Shown: positions 1 to 9,765 of the stretch, one piece after another
How the letters are laid out: each line of letters begins with the position of its first letter
Numbering within the stretch: position 1 is the first letter of the stretch
Assembly: GCF_947489355.1 (NCBI RefSeq)
Contig: NZ_CANLDD010000026.1
Location: forward strand, 1 to 55,398
DNA: 55,398 nt
Origin: an uncultured Microbulbifer sp.
Lineage (GTDB): Bacteria; Pseudomonadota; Gammaproteobacteria; Pseudomonadales; Cellvibrionaceae
Reading direction: 5' to 3'
The notes under the pieces: model-generated
Databases searched by the model: none
The model's input: only the letters and a program-made list of their open reading frames with translations
What the model was told of the DNA's origin: nothing
Made by a program: the position numbers and the translations under genes

Positions 1-79
1 GTTCGTGAACTGAACCTGACCTGACAGACCACCGTCAGAAAAACCGGTAACTGTCAGATCAAGTCTGAACTACTACAGA

Positions 80-2713
80 TTACTCACTCAAACTTTTACT
101 CACCACTTCATATATATCTCCTGACAGGTTTCCAGAGTCCATGATCTTCTTTAACGCAATTTTCATTTTAGGGGCAAGATCACCTGTGTATCTCTTCCAG
201 CGGGTAAGGGGAATCACTTGTTGCGCTGCAATCTGTGGATTCAACTTATCCAGAGCTATTACCTGCTCAGCAAGAAATTCAAACCCACTGCCATCACTCT
301 TGTGGAATTGGCTGAAATTTCCTTTCGCGAAGCCACCAATCACTGCCCTGACCCGATTGGGGTTTTTCAAATCAAACGCCGGATGTTGAATGAGTTTTTC
401 AACGGTTTTCAGACTTCCCCTGCGGCAACTCCTGCTCTGCTGGCCAAGCCAGAGTTCGACAACCTGGGCATCCTCTTTCCAACGCCGATAAAATTGCTCG
501 ATCGCCGCATTCGCCTGCCTATCACCGGCATGGTTAATCAAGGCACTTAAGGCGGCAGCCGTGTCAGTCATATTGCTCGCTATATCAAACTGCGCTTGCG
601 CCAAAGCCAGTGCATCGGCTGTTTCTGTGACACAGAGATATAAAAGACAGGTATTCTTTAGTTTTCTCTCGGCAATGTCTTTCGCATTGATACTGTAGGG
701 TTTTCGCACATTCAACGCATTATACCGTGCACGCAATTCGCCAGAAAGTGCTTCTGCCAGCGTTTGTAGGGCAAATTTTCGCGCGGCCACTATCGCCTCC
801 GCATCAATGCATGCCGACTCCTCAGCAATAGACTGTTCACTCGGTAACTGTAATATCTCCGCAACCAATGCCGGGTCGAGGTCTCGATTCAGTAGCACAC
901 GTTTGTAGGCTTTTATCAATCCAGGCTGAAGCTGCAGCGCCCCACCTTTACGGTACGCCTGCTGAAGATCAGACAGTGCCATAAATGCCAGCCGCTGGGA
1001 AGCATTCCACCGGTTGAAGGTATCGGTGTCTTTTGACATCAAAAACAGTAACTGTTCAACACTGTAAGGGTAGTCAATTTTTACAGGAGCTGAAAAACCG
1101 CGTAACAGGGATGGCAGGGGCTTATTTTCAAACCCAGTAAATTCAAACGACTGCTCACTTTCTGTAACTTCCAATACACATTGGGTTGAACCAGTGCCAT
1201 CTAGAATCAGGTCATTTCCACCTTTGTCCAATAACCCCAGCTTCAGGGGAATATGGAACGGGTGTTTTTCTTTCTGGCCGGGAGTTGGCGGACACGATTG
1301 ACGAACAGTTAATCTATAGGTGCCGCGCGTTTCATCAAAATAGTCAGTTACATTGAGTTGTGGCGTGCCCGCCTGGCTGTACCAGCGCCGGAACTGAACC
1401 AGTTTAACCTGGTTGGCATCCTCCATCGCTGTTACAAAATCTTCACATGTGACTGCGCAGCCGTCGTGGCGCTCAAAGTAGAGATCACTCCCCTTGCGAA
1501 ATCCTTCCGGACCTAACAGGGTGTGTATCATGCGCACCACCTCAGACCCTTTTTCGTATACGGTGAGGGTATAGAAATTTGAAATCTCCATAAAGGAATC
1601 CGGTCGGACAGGGTGCGCCATGGGTCCCGCATCCTCTGCAAACTGATTGATGCGCAATAGAGATACATCCTCTATACGTTTAACGGCTCGCGAGTTCAAG
1701 TCCGCAGAAAATTCAGCGTCGCGAAAGACTGTAAATCCCTCTTTTAGACTTAATTGAAACCAATCTCGAAGGGTAACCCGGTTACCGGACCAGTTATGAA
1801 AATACTCATGGCCAATGATCGATTCAATTCTTTGGAAACCTGCATCTGTTGCGGTCTCTGGACTTGCCAGAACGCAAGCCGAATTGAATATATTCAGCCC
1901 TTTATTTTCCATGGCCCCCATGTTGAAGTGATCAACCGCTACAATCATAAAAGCATCGAGATCATATTCTCTACCATAAACTTCCTCATCCCAGCGCATA
2001 GCGTTTTTTAGGGACCGTAAAGCGTGGTCGCATTTATAGATATTTTTTTCTTCCGTAAATATCTGTAACTTTACCTTTCTACCACTGGTAGTGGTAAAAT
2101 AGTCATCCAAATACTTTAGATCTCCTGCTACCAGAGCAAAAAGATACGCAGGCTTGGCAAAAGGATCTTCCCAGGTTACATATTGACGTCCATCTTTACA
2201 AAGCCCCCGGTTAACCTCATTGCCATTAGAGAGTAGTACCGGATAATTTTTTGGCGCGACTATGGTAGTGGTAAATTTAGACATAATATCCGGCCTGTCG
2301 GGATAGAAAGTGATTTTTCTAAATCCTTCGGCCTCACACTGAGTGCAGTACATTCCATTGGAAAGATACAATCCCTCCAAGGAAGTATTACCCTCGGGAT
2401 TGATGCGGTTTTGAATTTCCAAGTGAAATTCAGGCTTATCCACGGATATCGAAATTCCTTGCGGTATCTCCTCATAATCCTCTGATGAAAGCGGCATACT
2501 ATCGATAGCGATGGACAATAGCTCCAGATCCACACCATCCAGAAGTAACGGGGGCAGACCCACCCCCGCCGCAGGATTTCGCCGAATCTTCAGCTGCGAT
2601 TTGACCAGGGTTGCCTTTGGCTTCAACTCAAACTGCAAATGGGTATTGTCCACCAAGTAGTCTGGTATGCGGTAATCCTTGAGATAGATGGTATTTGGCT
2701 TGGCATCTGGCAT
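80..2713 (-). CDS. pepN: Aminopeptidase N (M1 family)
   Basis: Zinc aminopeptidase that removes N-terminal residues from peptides in the cytoplasm during late protein turnover. Seen: the M1 signature GAMEN near residues 266-270 and the zinc site HEYFH near 302-306, numbered from the chosen start. Strong similarity to E. coli PepN runs through the whole length, including the C-terminal helical domain and a final LSGDIYEVVSKSL. The chosen ATG gives 877 residues, close to the usual 870. A longer form starting 45 nt upstream lacks a ribosome binding site, whereas the chosen start follows a GAGG. The gene stands alone, transcribed away from the plus-strand genes that follow. No missing catalytic residue was seen. 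Confidence 0.97.
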   Translation of the reverse strand: MPDAKPNTIYLKDYRIPDYLVDNTHLQFELKPKATLVKSQLKIRRNPAAGVGLPPLLLDGVDLELLSIAIDSMPLSSEDYEEIPQGISISVDKPEFHLEIQNRINPEGNTSLEGLYLSNGMYCTQCEAEGFRKITFYPDRPDIMSKFTTTIVAPKNYPVLLSNGNEVNRGLCKDGRQYVTWEDPFAKPAYLFALVAGDLKYLDDYFTTTSGRKVKLQIFTEEKNIYKCDHALRSLKNAMRWDEEVYGREYDLDAFMIVAVDHFNMGAMENKGLNIFNSACVLASPETATDAGFQRIESIIGHEYFHNWSGNRVTLRDWFQLSLKEGFTVFRDAEFSADLNSRAVKRIEDVSLLRINQFAEDAGPMAHPVRPDSFMEISNFYTLTVYEKGSEVVRMIHTLLGPEGFRKGSDLYFERHDGCAVTCEDFVTAMEDANQVKLVQFRRWYSQAGTPQLNVTDYFDETRGTYRLTVRQSCPPTPGQKEKHPFHIPLKLGLLDKGGNDLILDGTGSTQCVLEVTESEQSFEFTGFENKPLPSLLRGFSAPVKIDYPYSVEQLLFLMSKDTDTFNRWNASQRLAFMALSDLQQAYRKGGALQLQPGLIKAYKRVLLNRDLDPALVAEILQLPSEQSIAEESACIDAEAIVAARKFALQTLAEALSGELRARYNALNVRKPYSINAKDIAERKLKNTCLLYLCVTETADALALAQAQFDIASNMTDTAAALSALINHAGDRQANAAIEQFYRRWKEDAQVVELWLGQQSRSCRRGSLKTVEKLIQHPAFDLKNPNRVRAVIGGFAKGNFSQFHKSDGSGFEFLAEQVIALDKLNPQIAAQQVIPLTRWKRYTGDLAPKMKIALKKIMDSGNLSGDIYEVVSKSLSE

Positions 2714-2758
2714 TGTCAGGAATATCCTCAGTAAAAGTCGTTCACGCTGAAGGGGCAT

Positions 2759-3743
2759 AAGGTATCACTACAAACAGAAACAACAAGTGGAAAAACCCTT
2801 ATTACTCCGGCAACCAAACTTGCAGGGATAATTGTATCTTCTTGGTTTTGCACCCAGGTAAATAGTGTCGTTCGGAACCACTAACCGGGATAGAACGCCA
2901 CTTTGGAGCGGTTGAACAGCGTTTGTCAGTACCGAGGCTTGAGGCTAGCATTTCACAACATTCTTCACTCCCAACAAAAGATGCCAAGTCAGCCATTTCC
3001 AACCGGCGCCATCCTGTTGTTTACAAAGGGGCATGCGCTTATGGGTAACAAGCTAATCGCTTTGCTACTTTTAATCGGTATTCTGATTTTTATTGGAACA
3101 CCTGCCTCAGAGTCACGGCCTATCCAGCATAAAGAGTTTTACCTAGATACGTTTTACAGGACGTTTATCCTGCGCCATGAACGTCACTATCGGAAAAACA
3201 ATAAAATAATATGTATCAATAGCGATTGACTATCATTAGATTGTTAACTCGGCGCAGAGAATAAAAAATGCAGTTTTTGGGTGACAACTTTCAAATTGAA
3301 GGCTATGCCATCAGCACTCTGAGGAATACCTCTAAGGTGCCCTCTTTGTATTTATTGTGTCAGGTATGTGAACTGGAGAGCAGGGGTAAGATGCTAAAAA
3401 TGGCCACAAACCCCGTGGACAAAAATGTGCGCAGCGTGTCCTGACTGATAATTCGCCCTCCAAAGGGAAGTGGCTTACCCCAAGGAAGGAGAAACTAAGA
3501 GTACCGGTTAGCAACAACCAGCGTATTTGATATGATCAGCTAAAGTCACGTAGGGTTTCCCTTCAACCCGACTCAACCACGGAGTGACACGAGAGAGGGA
3601 AATACAAGCTGTTTCATAGAGCTTCTCCAATGTTTAGAGGTCAAACATCAAAAAGACCCTGAATTACTTATTGGGTTGCCGGGTTGCAAATACACAAGCA
3701 ATAATACAGCCTTATCATTTCATCCAATGTCGAGAGGTTTAAT
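2759..3743. other. Intergenic region of about 1 kb between pepN and ydbH-like gene
   Basis: Apart from one possible small exported peptide (3041-3229), no convincing gene is visible. A 61-codon minus-strand reading frame at 3332-3517 has no recognisable features. The octamers GGGGTAAG near 3383 and CTTACCCC near 3475 form a distant inverted pair of unclear meaning. The region must hold the divergent promoters of pepN and the ydbH-like gene. Confidence 0.5.
3041..3229 (+). CDS. Possible small membrane or exported peptide, 62 aa
   Basis: Unrecognised. The ATG follows AGGGG with a 9-nt spacer. The product begins with a short positive stretch, then about 17 hydrophobic residues (LIALLLLIGILIFIG) and a small-residue region (TPASES) that could be a signal peptidase site or the end of a membrane segment. 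The remaining 40 residues are basic and rich in Tyr, Phe, Arg and His. The same frame is open upstream for 46 more codons, but that extension lacks a good start. It precedes the ydbH-like gene by about 500 nt on the same strand. It could be a chance frame; support comes only from the ribosome binding site and the signal-like N-terminus. Confidence 0.35.
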   Translation: MGNKLIALLLLIGILIFIGTPASESRPIQHKEFYLDTFYRTFILRHERHYRKNNKIICINSD

Positions 3744-6737
3744 GTGCGCAAATCACGTATTTTCTTTGCTGTGTTGACATTGGTTTTGATTGCTTTTTCC
3801 ATTTTCAGTTGGTGTAACAGGGAACAGGTCGTATCGCAACTGATCAATCTATTTTACGGAAAGACTGTTATCCAGAATATCTCCAGTTTGGAATTGGGTT
3901 TGAGTGAAATTTCTGTTAATCAGATTCGATTGCAACCTGGCAGGGGTGATACTGTTATCCTAGACAGGGTAACCATTAGCCATCCTTTTCATATTATTTT
4001 TAGCCACAATACTGATAAGAGAGTAGATATTTCAATAGGAAAACTGACTCAACATATGGGGAATCGAACAGGGCCGACCAATGCATTGAACACTGCAGAG
4101 GAAACGCGTGGTTATCCAGCAATCTATCTAAGCAGAATCATTCAATATATTATCCGCTATATGCCGGATAAAGTTAATATCAACCAGATAGCAATCGATA
4201 AGATTGGTTTCATGGGCTCCCTGGAAATCACGCGTCAACATAGCCGTATAACCGTAAAACTGCCATACAAGCTCTCTCAAAAGGAAGAATACAGTTTATC
4301 CTTACAAGCAGATGTTGCCCTCGAAAAAATTAAATTAAACGTAAACCTAGACTCCAATAAGATAAATGCTATTTCTTATACCGATATAACTATTTTAAAA
4401 AAAGAACATGGTGGATGGATTTTTGATTCAAATATGTTTTTAAATTTGGATAGCATCTCGCCAGTTATAAACACTACCGTAACTTCAATAGTTGGACTTT
4501 CACCAGAAATCCATACACGCGGGACTATTACTATCCGTACCACATCCGATATACCCGATAATATCACTGCAATTTCTGGCTATCGAAATATCAGTTTGGA
4601 ATTTGAGAGTGAGAATCTGAAAGCAGATTTTCACAGTAAACTACTCGATACAATGCTAGAAGCCAAGCTGTCGATTACGACACCTGTTGAGCTCAAATTT
4701 AGTGCATTAGATCCGTTAATTCCTGAGTACATCACTGGGTCCGGCAGCTTAAATCTGTTCCCAACGGGAAATCTCTCAGAGCAGAATTTTCTTTTGGACT
4801 TTGAATTCGAACCCCCTCTCCAGACAAATATTCCCGATGTACTTGTCAACGGATCGGTTAATTTTTCCTCTGATAAAATATTAACCAACTCTCCTCTCTG
4901 GAAAAGAGCTCCAACACTTGCATCACTTAAAAATCAGAATGGAAGGTTAAACTTTTATGGAGAGATCAACTTACAACCCCTGGATCAACTATCTTCTGCA
5001 GAAAAAAATGTGCTTGACCGGTTCACTCTGACCTTATCACCTGAAAGCCAAGTGTCTTTTATAGTCCCTATGCAAAATTTTACAGAGGGCTCCCCATTAC
5101 AACCATTTGGCTTTGACAAAAGTCGGGTACAAGTGGAAATAGAGGACAGCCTTACAATCACGGGAGTAGCCTCTCAGTCCAACCAGATTAACCTGGCGGT
5201 CGATGGCGGAACCGTTTCTATAGGAATGAAGGGAGAGAAAAGCAACAGTTCAATCCAGAGCCATTTTCGGAAAATCCAATGCAAGATTACTGACAGTGCC
5301 GAGTGTGCTTTTGAGATAGAAGCTGAGATTCCAGAAATTGTCAATCCCACTTCCGGGATCTCTATTATACAGTTGTTTTCAGCGGCTAAAGTACATGTCA
5401 AAAAAATCGGCGATAAGCATAGATTGCAAGTCAAGCAGTTCAAACTTACTGCAAAAGAGATAAAAGATAGAAGCCTGCATCTGAAGAACTCCGAACTCTT
5501 TGCCCCAGATATAAACTGTGTCTTTCATAGGCAAAAATCCAGCTGTAACAGCACAGAGTGGAACAGTAACCTCACAGCAATTTTCGATGAGTCTCCCTCA
5601 CTCTCAGGCGATGTCAATTTCAGTAATCTCAAGCTACAGATCGATGACGGAAAGACCGATTTTAGCAGCACATATAACAGTAAAAACCTGCATCTGACCA
5701 CTCTGGAAAAATACGCTGTTGATGCCAGTCTATCTGGGTTTGTTTCTCTCACCGACAATGTGCTAGAGGGAAAAGGAAACCTGGTTTCCGGCTCATTGAT
5801 AATCAATTCTCATTTACAGCATAACCTGAAACAAACAAAAGGCAGCATTCTCTTTTCCCTGCCGCCAGTCGATTTCAGCCCCATGCACCCCCTAAGCCAA
5901 ACGGTTAAGGGACTCCCTATTGATGTGATTTCAGGGCAAATATCAGCCAATGGAACACTCTCCTGGCCCCAGCAACAAGACAGTGCCATCCAGTTGAGTT
6001 TGTCTGATATAGCCACTGTTTATGCAGACAGTTTTGCAACAGGCATTCACGGACAGTTGTTGCTTAAGGAAGATAATGGACAGTGGATCACAGCGGGACC
6101 ACAAACACTGTCAGTAGAATCCATTGACGCGGGCATGCCCCTGGAAAAAATCCACTTCTCCCTTGTGTTAGACAGGGAAAAAGACCTGGTCCTGAGAAAT
6201 TTCACTGCAGAGTTTCTCGACGGGGAGATGACTTCGAAAGCGCTGACATGGAACCTGTCTCATAAGAAGCGACAGAGCAAACTGTACGTGCAGGATATAT
6301 CCCTGGAGCAACTGGCCCGCATAACAGAATCAAAACACTTTGAGGCTAAAGGGCGCCTCAATCTCACCATTCCCATCGTCACGGGTGCCGATGGGATCAC
6401 TGTGGAAAATGGACAGATAAGGGCGCTCGCGCCCGGTGGCCAACTGCGCTACTACGGTGCCTTTTCTGCACAGATGCTGGCAGATAACCCGCAACTGATA
6501 CTGGTTTCCAACGCCTTGGAGGATTATCTCTACCGCACGCTCGAAGGCAATATGGAGTACTCTCCCAAGGGAGACCTTCAGTTGAAACTTAAGCTTGTGG
6601 GGCGCAGTGACTCTGTGGATACTGACAGGGACCTGATTATCAATCTCAACCTTGAGAACAATATTCCAGCCATGTTGCACTCCCTCCAATCCAGCCGGGA
6701 CATGGCAGAGGCGCTGAAAAAGCAGCTGGACCAATAG
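3744..6737 (+). CDS. ydbH: YdbH-family AsmA-like intermembrane transport protein
   Basis: Large periplasm-spanning protein of the AsmA-like group. In E. coli YdbH works partly redundantly with TamB and YhdP to move phospholipid from the inner to the outer membrane. Seen: a GTG start 6 nt after GAGAGG, an N-terminal membrane anchor at residues 6-22, then about 950 residues of alternating short beta strands typical of a beta-taco groove. The C-terminal 200 residues resemble the conserved YdbH end (LEGNMEYSPKGDLQLKLKL). At 997 residues it is somewhat longer than the E. coli protein (about 880). It is followed by YnbE-like and YdbL-like genes, and that trio is the strongest evidence for the call. 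Its first half looks AT-richer than the neighbouring housekeeping block. Confidence 0.85.
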   Translation: MRKSRIFFAVLTLVLIAFSIFSWCNREQVVSQLINLFYGKTVIQNISSLELGLSEISVNQIRLQPGRGDTVILDRVTISHPFHIIFSHNTDKRVDISIGKLTQHMGNRTGPTNALNTAEETRGYPAIYLSRIIQYIIRYMPDKVNINQIAIDKIGFMGSLEITRQHSRITVKLPYKLSQKEEYSLSLQADVALEKIKLNVNLDSNKINAISYTDITILKKEHGGWIFDSNMFLNLDSISPVINTTVTSIVGLSPEIHTRGTITIRTTSDIPDNITAISGYRNISLEFESENLKADFHSKLLDTMLEAKLSITTPVELKFSALDPLIPEYITGSGSLNLFPTGNLSEQNFLLDFEFEPPLQTNIPDVLVNGSVNFSSDKILTNSPLWKRAPTLASLKNQNGRLNFYGEINLQPLDQLSSAEKNVLDRFTLTLSPESQVSFIVPMQNFTEGSPLQPFGFDKSRVQVEIEDSLTITGVASQSNQINLAVDGGTVSIGMKGEKSNSSIQSHFRKIQCKITDSAECAFEIEAEIPEIVNPTSGISIIQLFSAAKVHVKKIGDKHRLQVKQFKLTAKEIKDRSLHLKNSELFAPDINCVFHRQKSSCNSTEWNSNLTAIFDESPSLSGDVNFSNLKLQIDDGKTDFSSTYNSKNLHLTTLEKYAVDASLSGFVSLTDNVLEGKGNLVSGSLIINSHLQHNLKQTKGSILFSLPPVDFSPMHPLSQTVKGLPIDVISGQISANGTLSWPQQQDSAIQLSLSDIATVYADSFATGIHGQLLLKEDNGQWITAGPQTLSVESIDAGMPLEKIHFSLVLDREKDLVLRNFTAEFLDGEMTSKALTWNLSHKKRQSKLYVQDISLEQLARITESKHFEAKGRLNLTIPIVTGADGITVENGQIRALAPGGQLRYYGAFSAQMLADNPQLILVSNALEDYLYRTLEGNMEYSPKGDLQLKLKLVGRSDSVDTDRDLIINLNLENNIPAMLHSLQSSRDMAEALKKQLDQ

Positions 6738-6879
6738 GCCGCTGATAAAGTAGGCTCTGCTGAGCTGGATTGAGCCCTGGGCGCAAGCCCCGGCCAGTTC
6801 AGAACCGGTTAAGATTGGGTCAGTACCATGGGGAGATATGGCCGCGCTTCCGACCCGATTGCCGAACCTGGCCGATCAG

Positions 6880-6906
6880 TTGCGGCAATCGCTGATGATG
6901 CCGCAA
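6880..6906 (+). other. Small hairpin between ydbH-like and ynbE-like genes
   Basis: TTGCGGCA and TGCCGCAA form a perfect 8-bp stem with an 11-nt loop, in the 207-nt gap after the ydbH-like gene and about 30 nt before the ynbE-like ribosome binding site. There is no T-tract, so it is not a canonical terminator. It could tune expression or mRNA stability between the two genes. Confidence 0.3.
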
Positions 6907-6944
6907 GTTAAAAGGTGCCCGACCGGCATTGCGAGGAATGTGAG

Positions 6945-7139
6945 ATGAGAGCCAGACGACTGATTTCCGTGGGGTTGCTATACGCTATGGTTGTTACAGG
7001 GTGCACGCCAACCGTCGCTGTGAAGGCCCCCACCGAACCGATTACTGTCAATCTAAACATAAAGATTGAGCACGAAATCCGGGTCAAAGTGGACCGGGAT
7101 CTCGATACTTTGTTCGAAGGTAAGGATGGCATTTTCTGA
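6945..7139 (+). CDS. ynbE: YnbE-like lipoprotein
   Basis: Small outer-membrane lipoprotein, 64 residues, thought to partner YdbH by extending its beta structure to the outer membrane. Seen: a basic N-terminus, hydrophobic segment and lipobox ending VVTGC with the acylated Cys at residue 20. The mature part contains EPITVNLNIKIEHEIRVKVD, very close to the E. coli YnbE pattern of alternating hydrophobic residues. The ATG at 6945 follows GAGG with an 8-nt spacer; an upstream in-frame GTG would put ten charged residues before the signal and is less likely. It lies directly before the ydbL-like gene. Confidence 0.88.
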   Translation: MRARRLISVGLLYAMVVTGCTPTVAVKAPTEPITVNLNIKIEHEIRVKVDRDLDTLFEGKDGIF

Positions 7140-7149
7140 GGAGGAAAAC

Positions 7150-7476
7150 ATGAATATGCTGAAAAAAACCCTGCTGCTTTTGGGTATCCTAGTCACACTG
7201 CCGGCCTTGGCGATTTCTCTGGATGAAGCCAAGGGCCAGGGGCTGATCGGTGAGGCAAACAGCGGCTACATCGCAATCGTAGAGACCAGCTCTCCTGAAC
7301 TGGTAAAACTTGTGAAACAAGTCAATACAAAGCGCAAGTCCGCCTATGCCCAGATTGCCAAGCGCAACAACATCGATATCGCCCAGGTGGCAGCACGCGC
7401 GGCAGAGAAACTGGAACAGCGTCTCTCACCGGGCGAGTTTTACCAGGATAACCTCGGGCGCTGGGTACAGAAGTAG
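7150..7476 (+). CDS. ydbL: YdbL-like periplasmic protein (DUF1318)
   Basis: 108-residue exported protein. Seen: a cleavable signal peptide (KKTLLLLGILVTLPALA) and a DUF1318 body with the typical AKGQGLIGE, IAKRNNIDIAQVAARAAEKL and GEFYQDNLGRWVQK blocks. The start is clear: GAGGAGG precedes the ATG. It begins 10 nt after the ynbE-like stop, so the pair is co-transcribed. In E. coli YdbL is thought to assist YdbH-YnbE complex formation; that role is transferred here by family and gene order. It converges with rpoS. Confidence 0.9.
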   Translation: MNMLKKTLLLLGILVTLPALAISLDEAKGQGLIGEANSGYIAIVETSSPELVKLVKQVNTKRKSAYAQIAKRNNIDIAQVAARAAEKLEQRLSPGEFYQDNLGRWVQK

Positions 7477-7555
7477 ATAAAATCAAGCCCGCTGTATTCA
7501 CCCAAAACCCCACGAAGGCACCGTCTTCGCTGGGTGCTTACCTTGAGGGCCAGGT

Positions 7556-8605
7556 TTACAGGTTTCCGAACAGGGATTGTCCATCCAATCCTTGCTTTTC
7601 CATCACTTCGCGCAAGCGTTTGAGTGCATCGACCTGGATCTGGCGAACCCGCTCCCGGGTGAGCCCGATTTCCCGCCCAACCTCTTCGAGGGTACTGGCT
7701 TCAAAACCACGCAGCCCGAATCGACGTGAAACCACTTCACACTGTTTTTCGGGTAGCTCCCCAAGCCAGCGGTTGATGCTTTCAAAAAGGTCATTGTCCT
7801 GCAACAATTCCGCCGGATCAGACTCCTGCTGGTCGGGAATGGTATCCACCAGGGTCTTTTCAGAAGAGGGCCCTATCGGCGTATCCACGGAGGTAACCCG
7901 CTCGTTGAGCCCCAGCATCCGCTCGACATCCTCTACCGGCTTCTCCAGCAGATTGGCAATCTCTTCTGCAGACGGTTCGTGATCCAGTTTCTGTGCCAGC
8001 TCGCGGGAGGCCCGCAGATAAACATTTAATTCCTTGACCACATGAATGGGTAGGCGGATAGTCCGAGTCTGATTCATGATCGCGCGTTCTATCGTTTGCC
8101 GTATCCACCAGGTAGCATACGTGGAAAAGCGGAAACCACGTTCCGGATCAAACTTTTCTACAGCGCGGATTAACCCCAGGTTGCCCTCTTCAATCAAGTC
8201 CAGCAGAGCCAAGCCACGGCTGACATATCGGCGTGCAATCTTTACCACAAGGCGCAGATTGCTTTCAATCATCCGCTTTCTGGCCGCGGCATCTCCGCGC
8301 AACGCTTTGCGTGCGTAATAGACTTCCTCTTCAGCAGTCAATAAGGGGGAGAAGCCTATTTCATCGAGGTAGAGCTGGGTCGCATCCAGGTTTTTTTGCA
8401 AATGACCATCGCCATTCAGCCTGCGAACCCGGCTCTTTTCCGAGGGAGACGCGATGGAGTTATTTTTTGCCGCTTTTTTCCGCGTACGGCCTGTATCTAT
8501 CCCTTTATCCCGATCCAGTTGCTGTCCATCATTTTTTACAACCAACTCTGGAGGAAAGTCTTCTGCCTGGCCAGCCATTGATTGGTCTTGCCGCTGTGCT
8601 TCCAT
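7556..8605 (-). CDS. rpoS: RNA polymerase sigma factor RpoS (sigma-38)
   Basis: Stationary-phase and general stress sigma factor. Seen: region 1.2 ([20 protein letters not shown]), region 2 with the core-binding and -10 recognition stretch ([20 protein letters not shown]), region 3, and region 4 ending in the helix-turn-helix [19 protein letters not shown]. The N-terminal 60 residues are variable and charged. The start used (349 residues) follows AAGGAGC; a longer form by 15 residues has a weaker start. It lies directly downstream of nlpD in the order pcm-DUF368-nlpD-rpoS, as in many gammaproteobacteria, where an rpoS promoter often lies within nlpD. Confidence 0.97.
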   Translation of the reverse strand: MEAQRQDQSMAGQAEDFPPELVVKNDGQQLDRDKGIDTGRTRKKAAKNNSIASPSEKSRVRRLNGDGHLQKNLDATQLYLDEIGFSPLLTAEEEVYYARKALRGDAAARKRMIESNLRLVVKIARRYVSRGLALLDLIEEGNLGLIRAVEKFDPERGFRFSTYATWWIRQTIERAIMNQTRTIRLPIHVVKELNVYLRASRELAQKLDHEPSAEEIANLLEKPVEDVERMLGLNERVTSVDTPIGPSSEKTLVDTIPDQQESDPAELLQDNDLFESINRWLGELPEKQCEVVSRRFGLRGFEASTLEEVGREIGLTRERVRQIQVDALKRLREVMEKQGLDGQSLFGNL

Positions 8606-8759
8606 TTCCCCTGCTCCTTGTACTTTGCCAATATCAGCCGCCAAACACACTTTAGAGACTGTTCAGGTGACAACCAGTCGCTTTGGGCATGTGGCGACAG
8701 CCACTGAATCAGCTGACCTTGCGGTCGTCACGATTACAGTGACTACCTCAAGTGGTATC

Positions 8760-8780
8760 AATAAAAAGTCCATTTTTATT
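8760..8780 (-). other. AT-rich hairpin between nlpD and rpoS
   Basis: AATAAAAA and TTTTTATT form an 8-bp stem with a 5-nt loop in the 201-nt nlpD-rpoS gap. It is not GC-rich enough to be a convincing terminator. It lies within what would be the rpoS leader if transcription starts in nlpD, so an influence on leader folding is possible but unproven. Confidence 0.2.
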
Positions 8781-8806
8781 ACAGGGCCGCAGAACATCCG
8801 TCCGGC

Positions 8807-9652
8807 TTACGGCAAATAGGCAAGAGGGTCTACTGGCTGACCGTTTCTGCGAATTTCAAAGTGGAGCTTGTTGCGGTCGGTACCACTCGAACCCAATTCC
8901 GCTATCCGTTGTCCCGCTTTGACTTTGCTGCCCTCTCTCACCAGCAACCGGTGGTTGTGGGCATAAGCACTCAGATACTCATCACTGTGCTTCACGATCA
9001 GCAGCTTTCCATAACCTCTCAATGCACTTCCCGCGTAGATAACGGTGCCATCGGCCGCTGCCAGTACAGATTCTCCCTTTTCTCCGGCGATATCAACTCC
9101 CTTGCGCAGGGAGTCTCCGGAACGGAATTGGTTGATCACTTTTCCACGTGCGGGCCAACGCCAGTGAATTGAGCCCGTCCGCCGGGTCTGGCCCGAATGG
9201 CGCTTGGTACTTCGCGTTAAAGATTTTTTACTGGATGCAGAAACAGTCTTCTTTGCAGCCACCTTGCTGCTCGGCGTTTTATTAGCCTTTTCACGCGCCC
9301 CCGAAGCTGTGCTGACAGGGGCTTTTCCGCGCAGCTTCAGGCGCTGACCCGGGTAGATATAATAGGGGGATGTTATGCCGTTGAGTGCGGCCAGTTGCCG
9401 GAAATCCTTGCCGTAGCGCCAGGCGATCGAATACAGCGTATCTCCCCGGCTCACAGTGTGATAGTTCAACCGAATGTCGGGGGGCTGTTTCAGGGCACTG
9501 CTGGGAGCCCTGTGGGTACTACAGGAAAACAGGCTCAAAAGTAGCACGCCAGTGCCTAATATCTTTAACAACCTAAACAAAAAATGACCAGGTCCCAAAC
9601 TATTGCCCCGCCAAAAACGGGGTTCAGGATGTTGTAAAAAATGACATTCCAT
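8807..9652 (-). CDS. nlpD: NlpD-type amidase activator, LysM and LytM domains, lipoprotein
   Basis: Outer-membrane lipoprotein that activates a cell-wall amidase during septum splitting. Seen: lipobox SLFSC with Cys near residue 44, a LysM domain at about 65-107 (YHTVSRGDTLYSIAWRYG), a basic Ser/Lys-rich linker, and a C-terminal LytM/M23 domain at about 170-280. The domain is enzymatically degenerate: the first zinc ligand position reads KGVDIAG where active M23 peptidases have His, exactly as in E. coli NlpD. The long polar stretch before the signal core leaves the start uncertain; a later start is possible. Neighbour of rpoS in the classic pair. Confidence 0.93.
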   Translation of the reverse strand: MECHFLQHPEPRFWRGNSLGPGHFLFRLLKILGTGVLLLSLFSCSTHRAPSSALKQPPDIRLNYHTVSRGDTLYSIAWRYGKDFRQLAALNGITSPYYIYPGQRLKLRGKAPVSTASGAREKANKTPSSKVAAKKTVSASSKKSLTRSTKRHSGQTRRTGSIHWRWPARGKVINQFRSGDSLRKGVDIAGEKGESVLAAADGTVIYAGSALRGYGKLLIVKHSDEYLSAYAHNHRLLVREGSKVKAGQRIAELGSSGTDRNKLHFEIRRNGQPVDPLAYLP

Positions 9653-9765
9653 TATTCTCTTTTTAAATCAGACCGCGGCATTTATGGAAAAAGCGTCTAA
9701 AGAAAAGCAGCAAAAATCCCGGAAAAAGCCACCTAAAAAGCTGCCATACCGAGATTTTCCAGATC

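Noticed and set aside
3332..3517. 61-codon minus-strand frame in the pepN-ydbH gap, considered as a small gene and as a fourth repeat copy
   Set aside because: No start signal or family features; the resemblance to the palindromic repeats is limited to a few bases and lacks the CTCGTAATCGGC core.
7503..7535. Possible rpoS terminator
   Set aside because: Only a short interrupted stem (4 and 5 bp with an internal loop) before GGGGTTTT; too weak to list as a feature.
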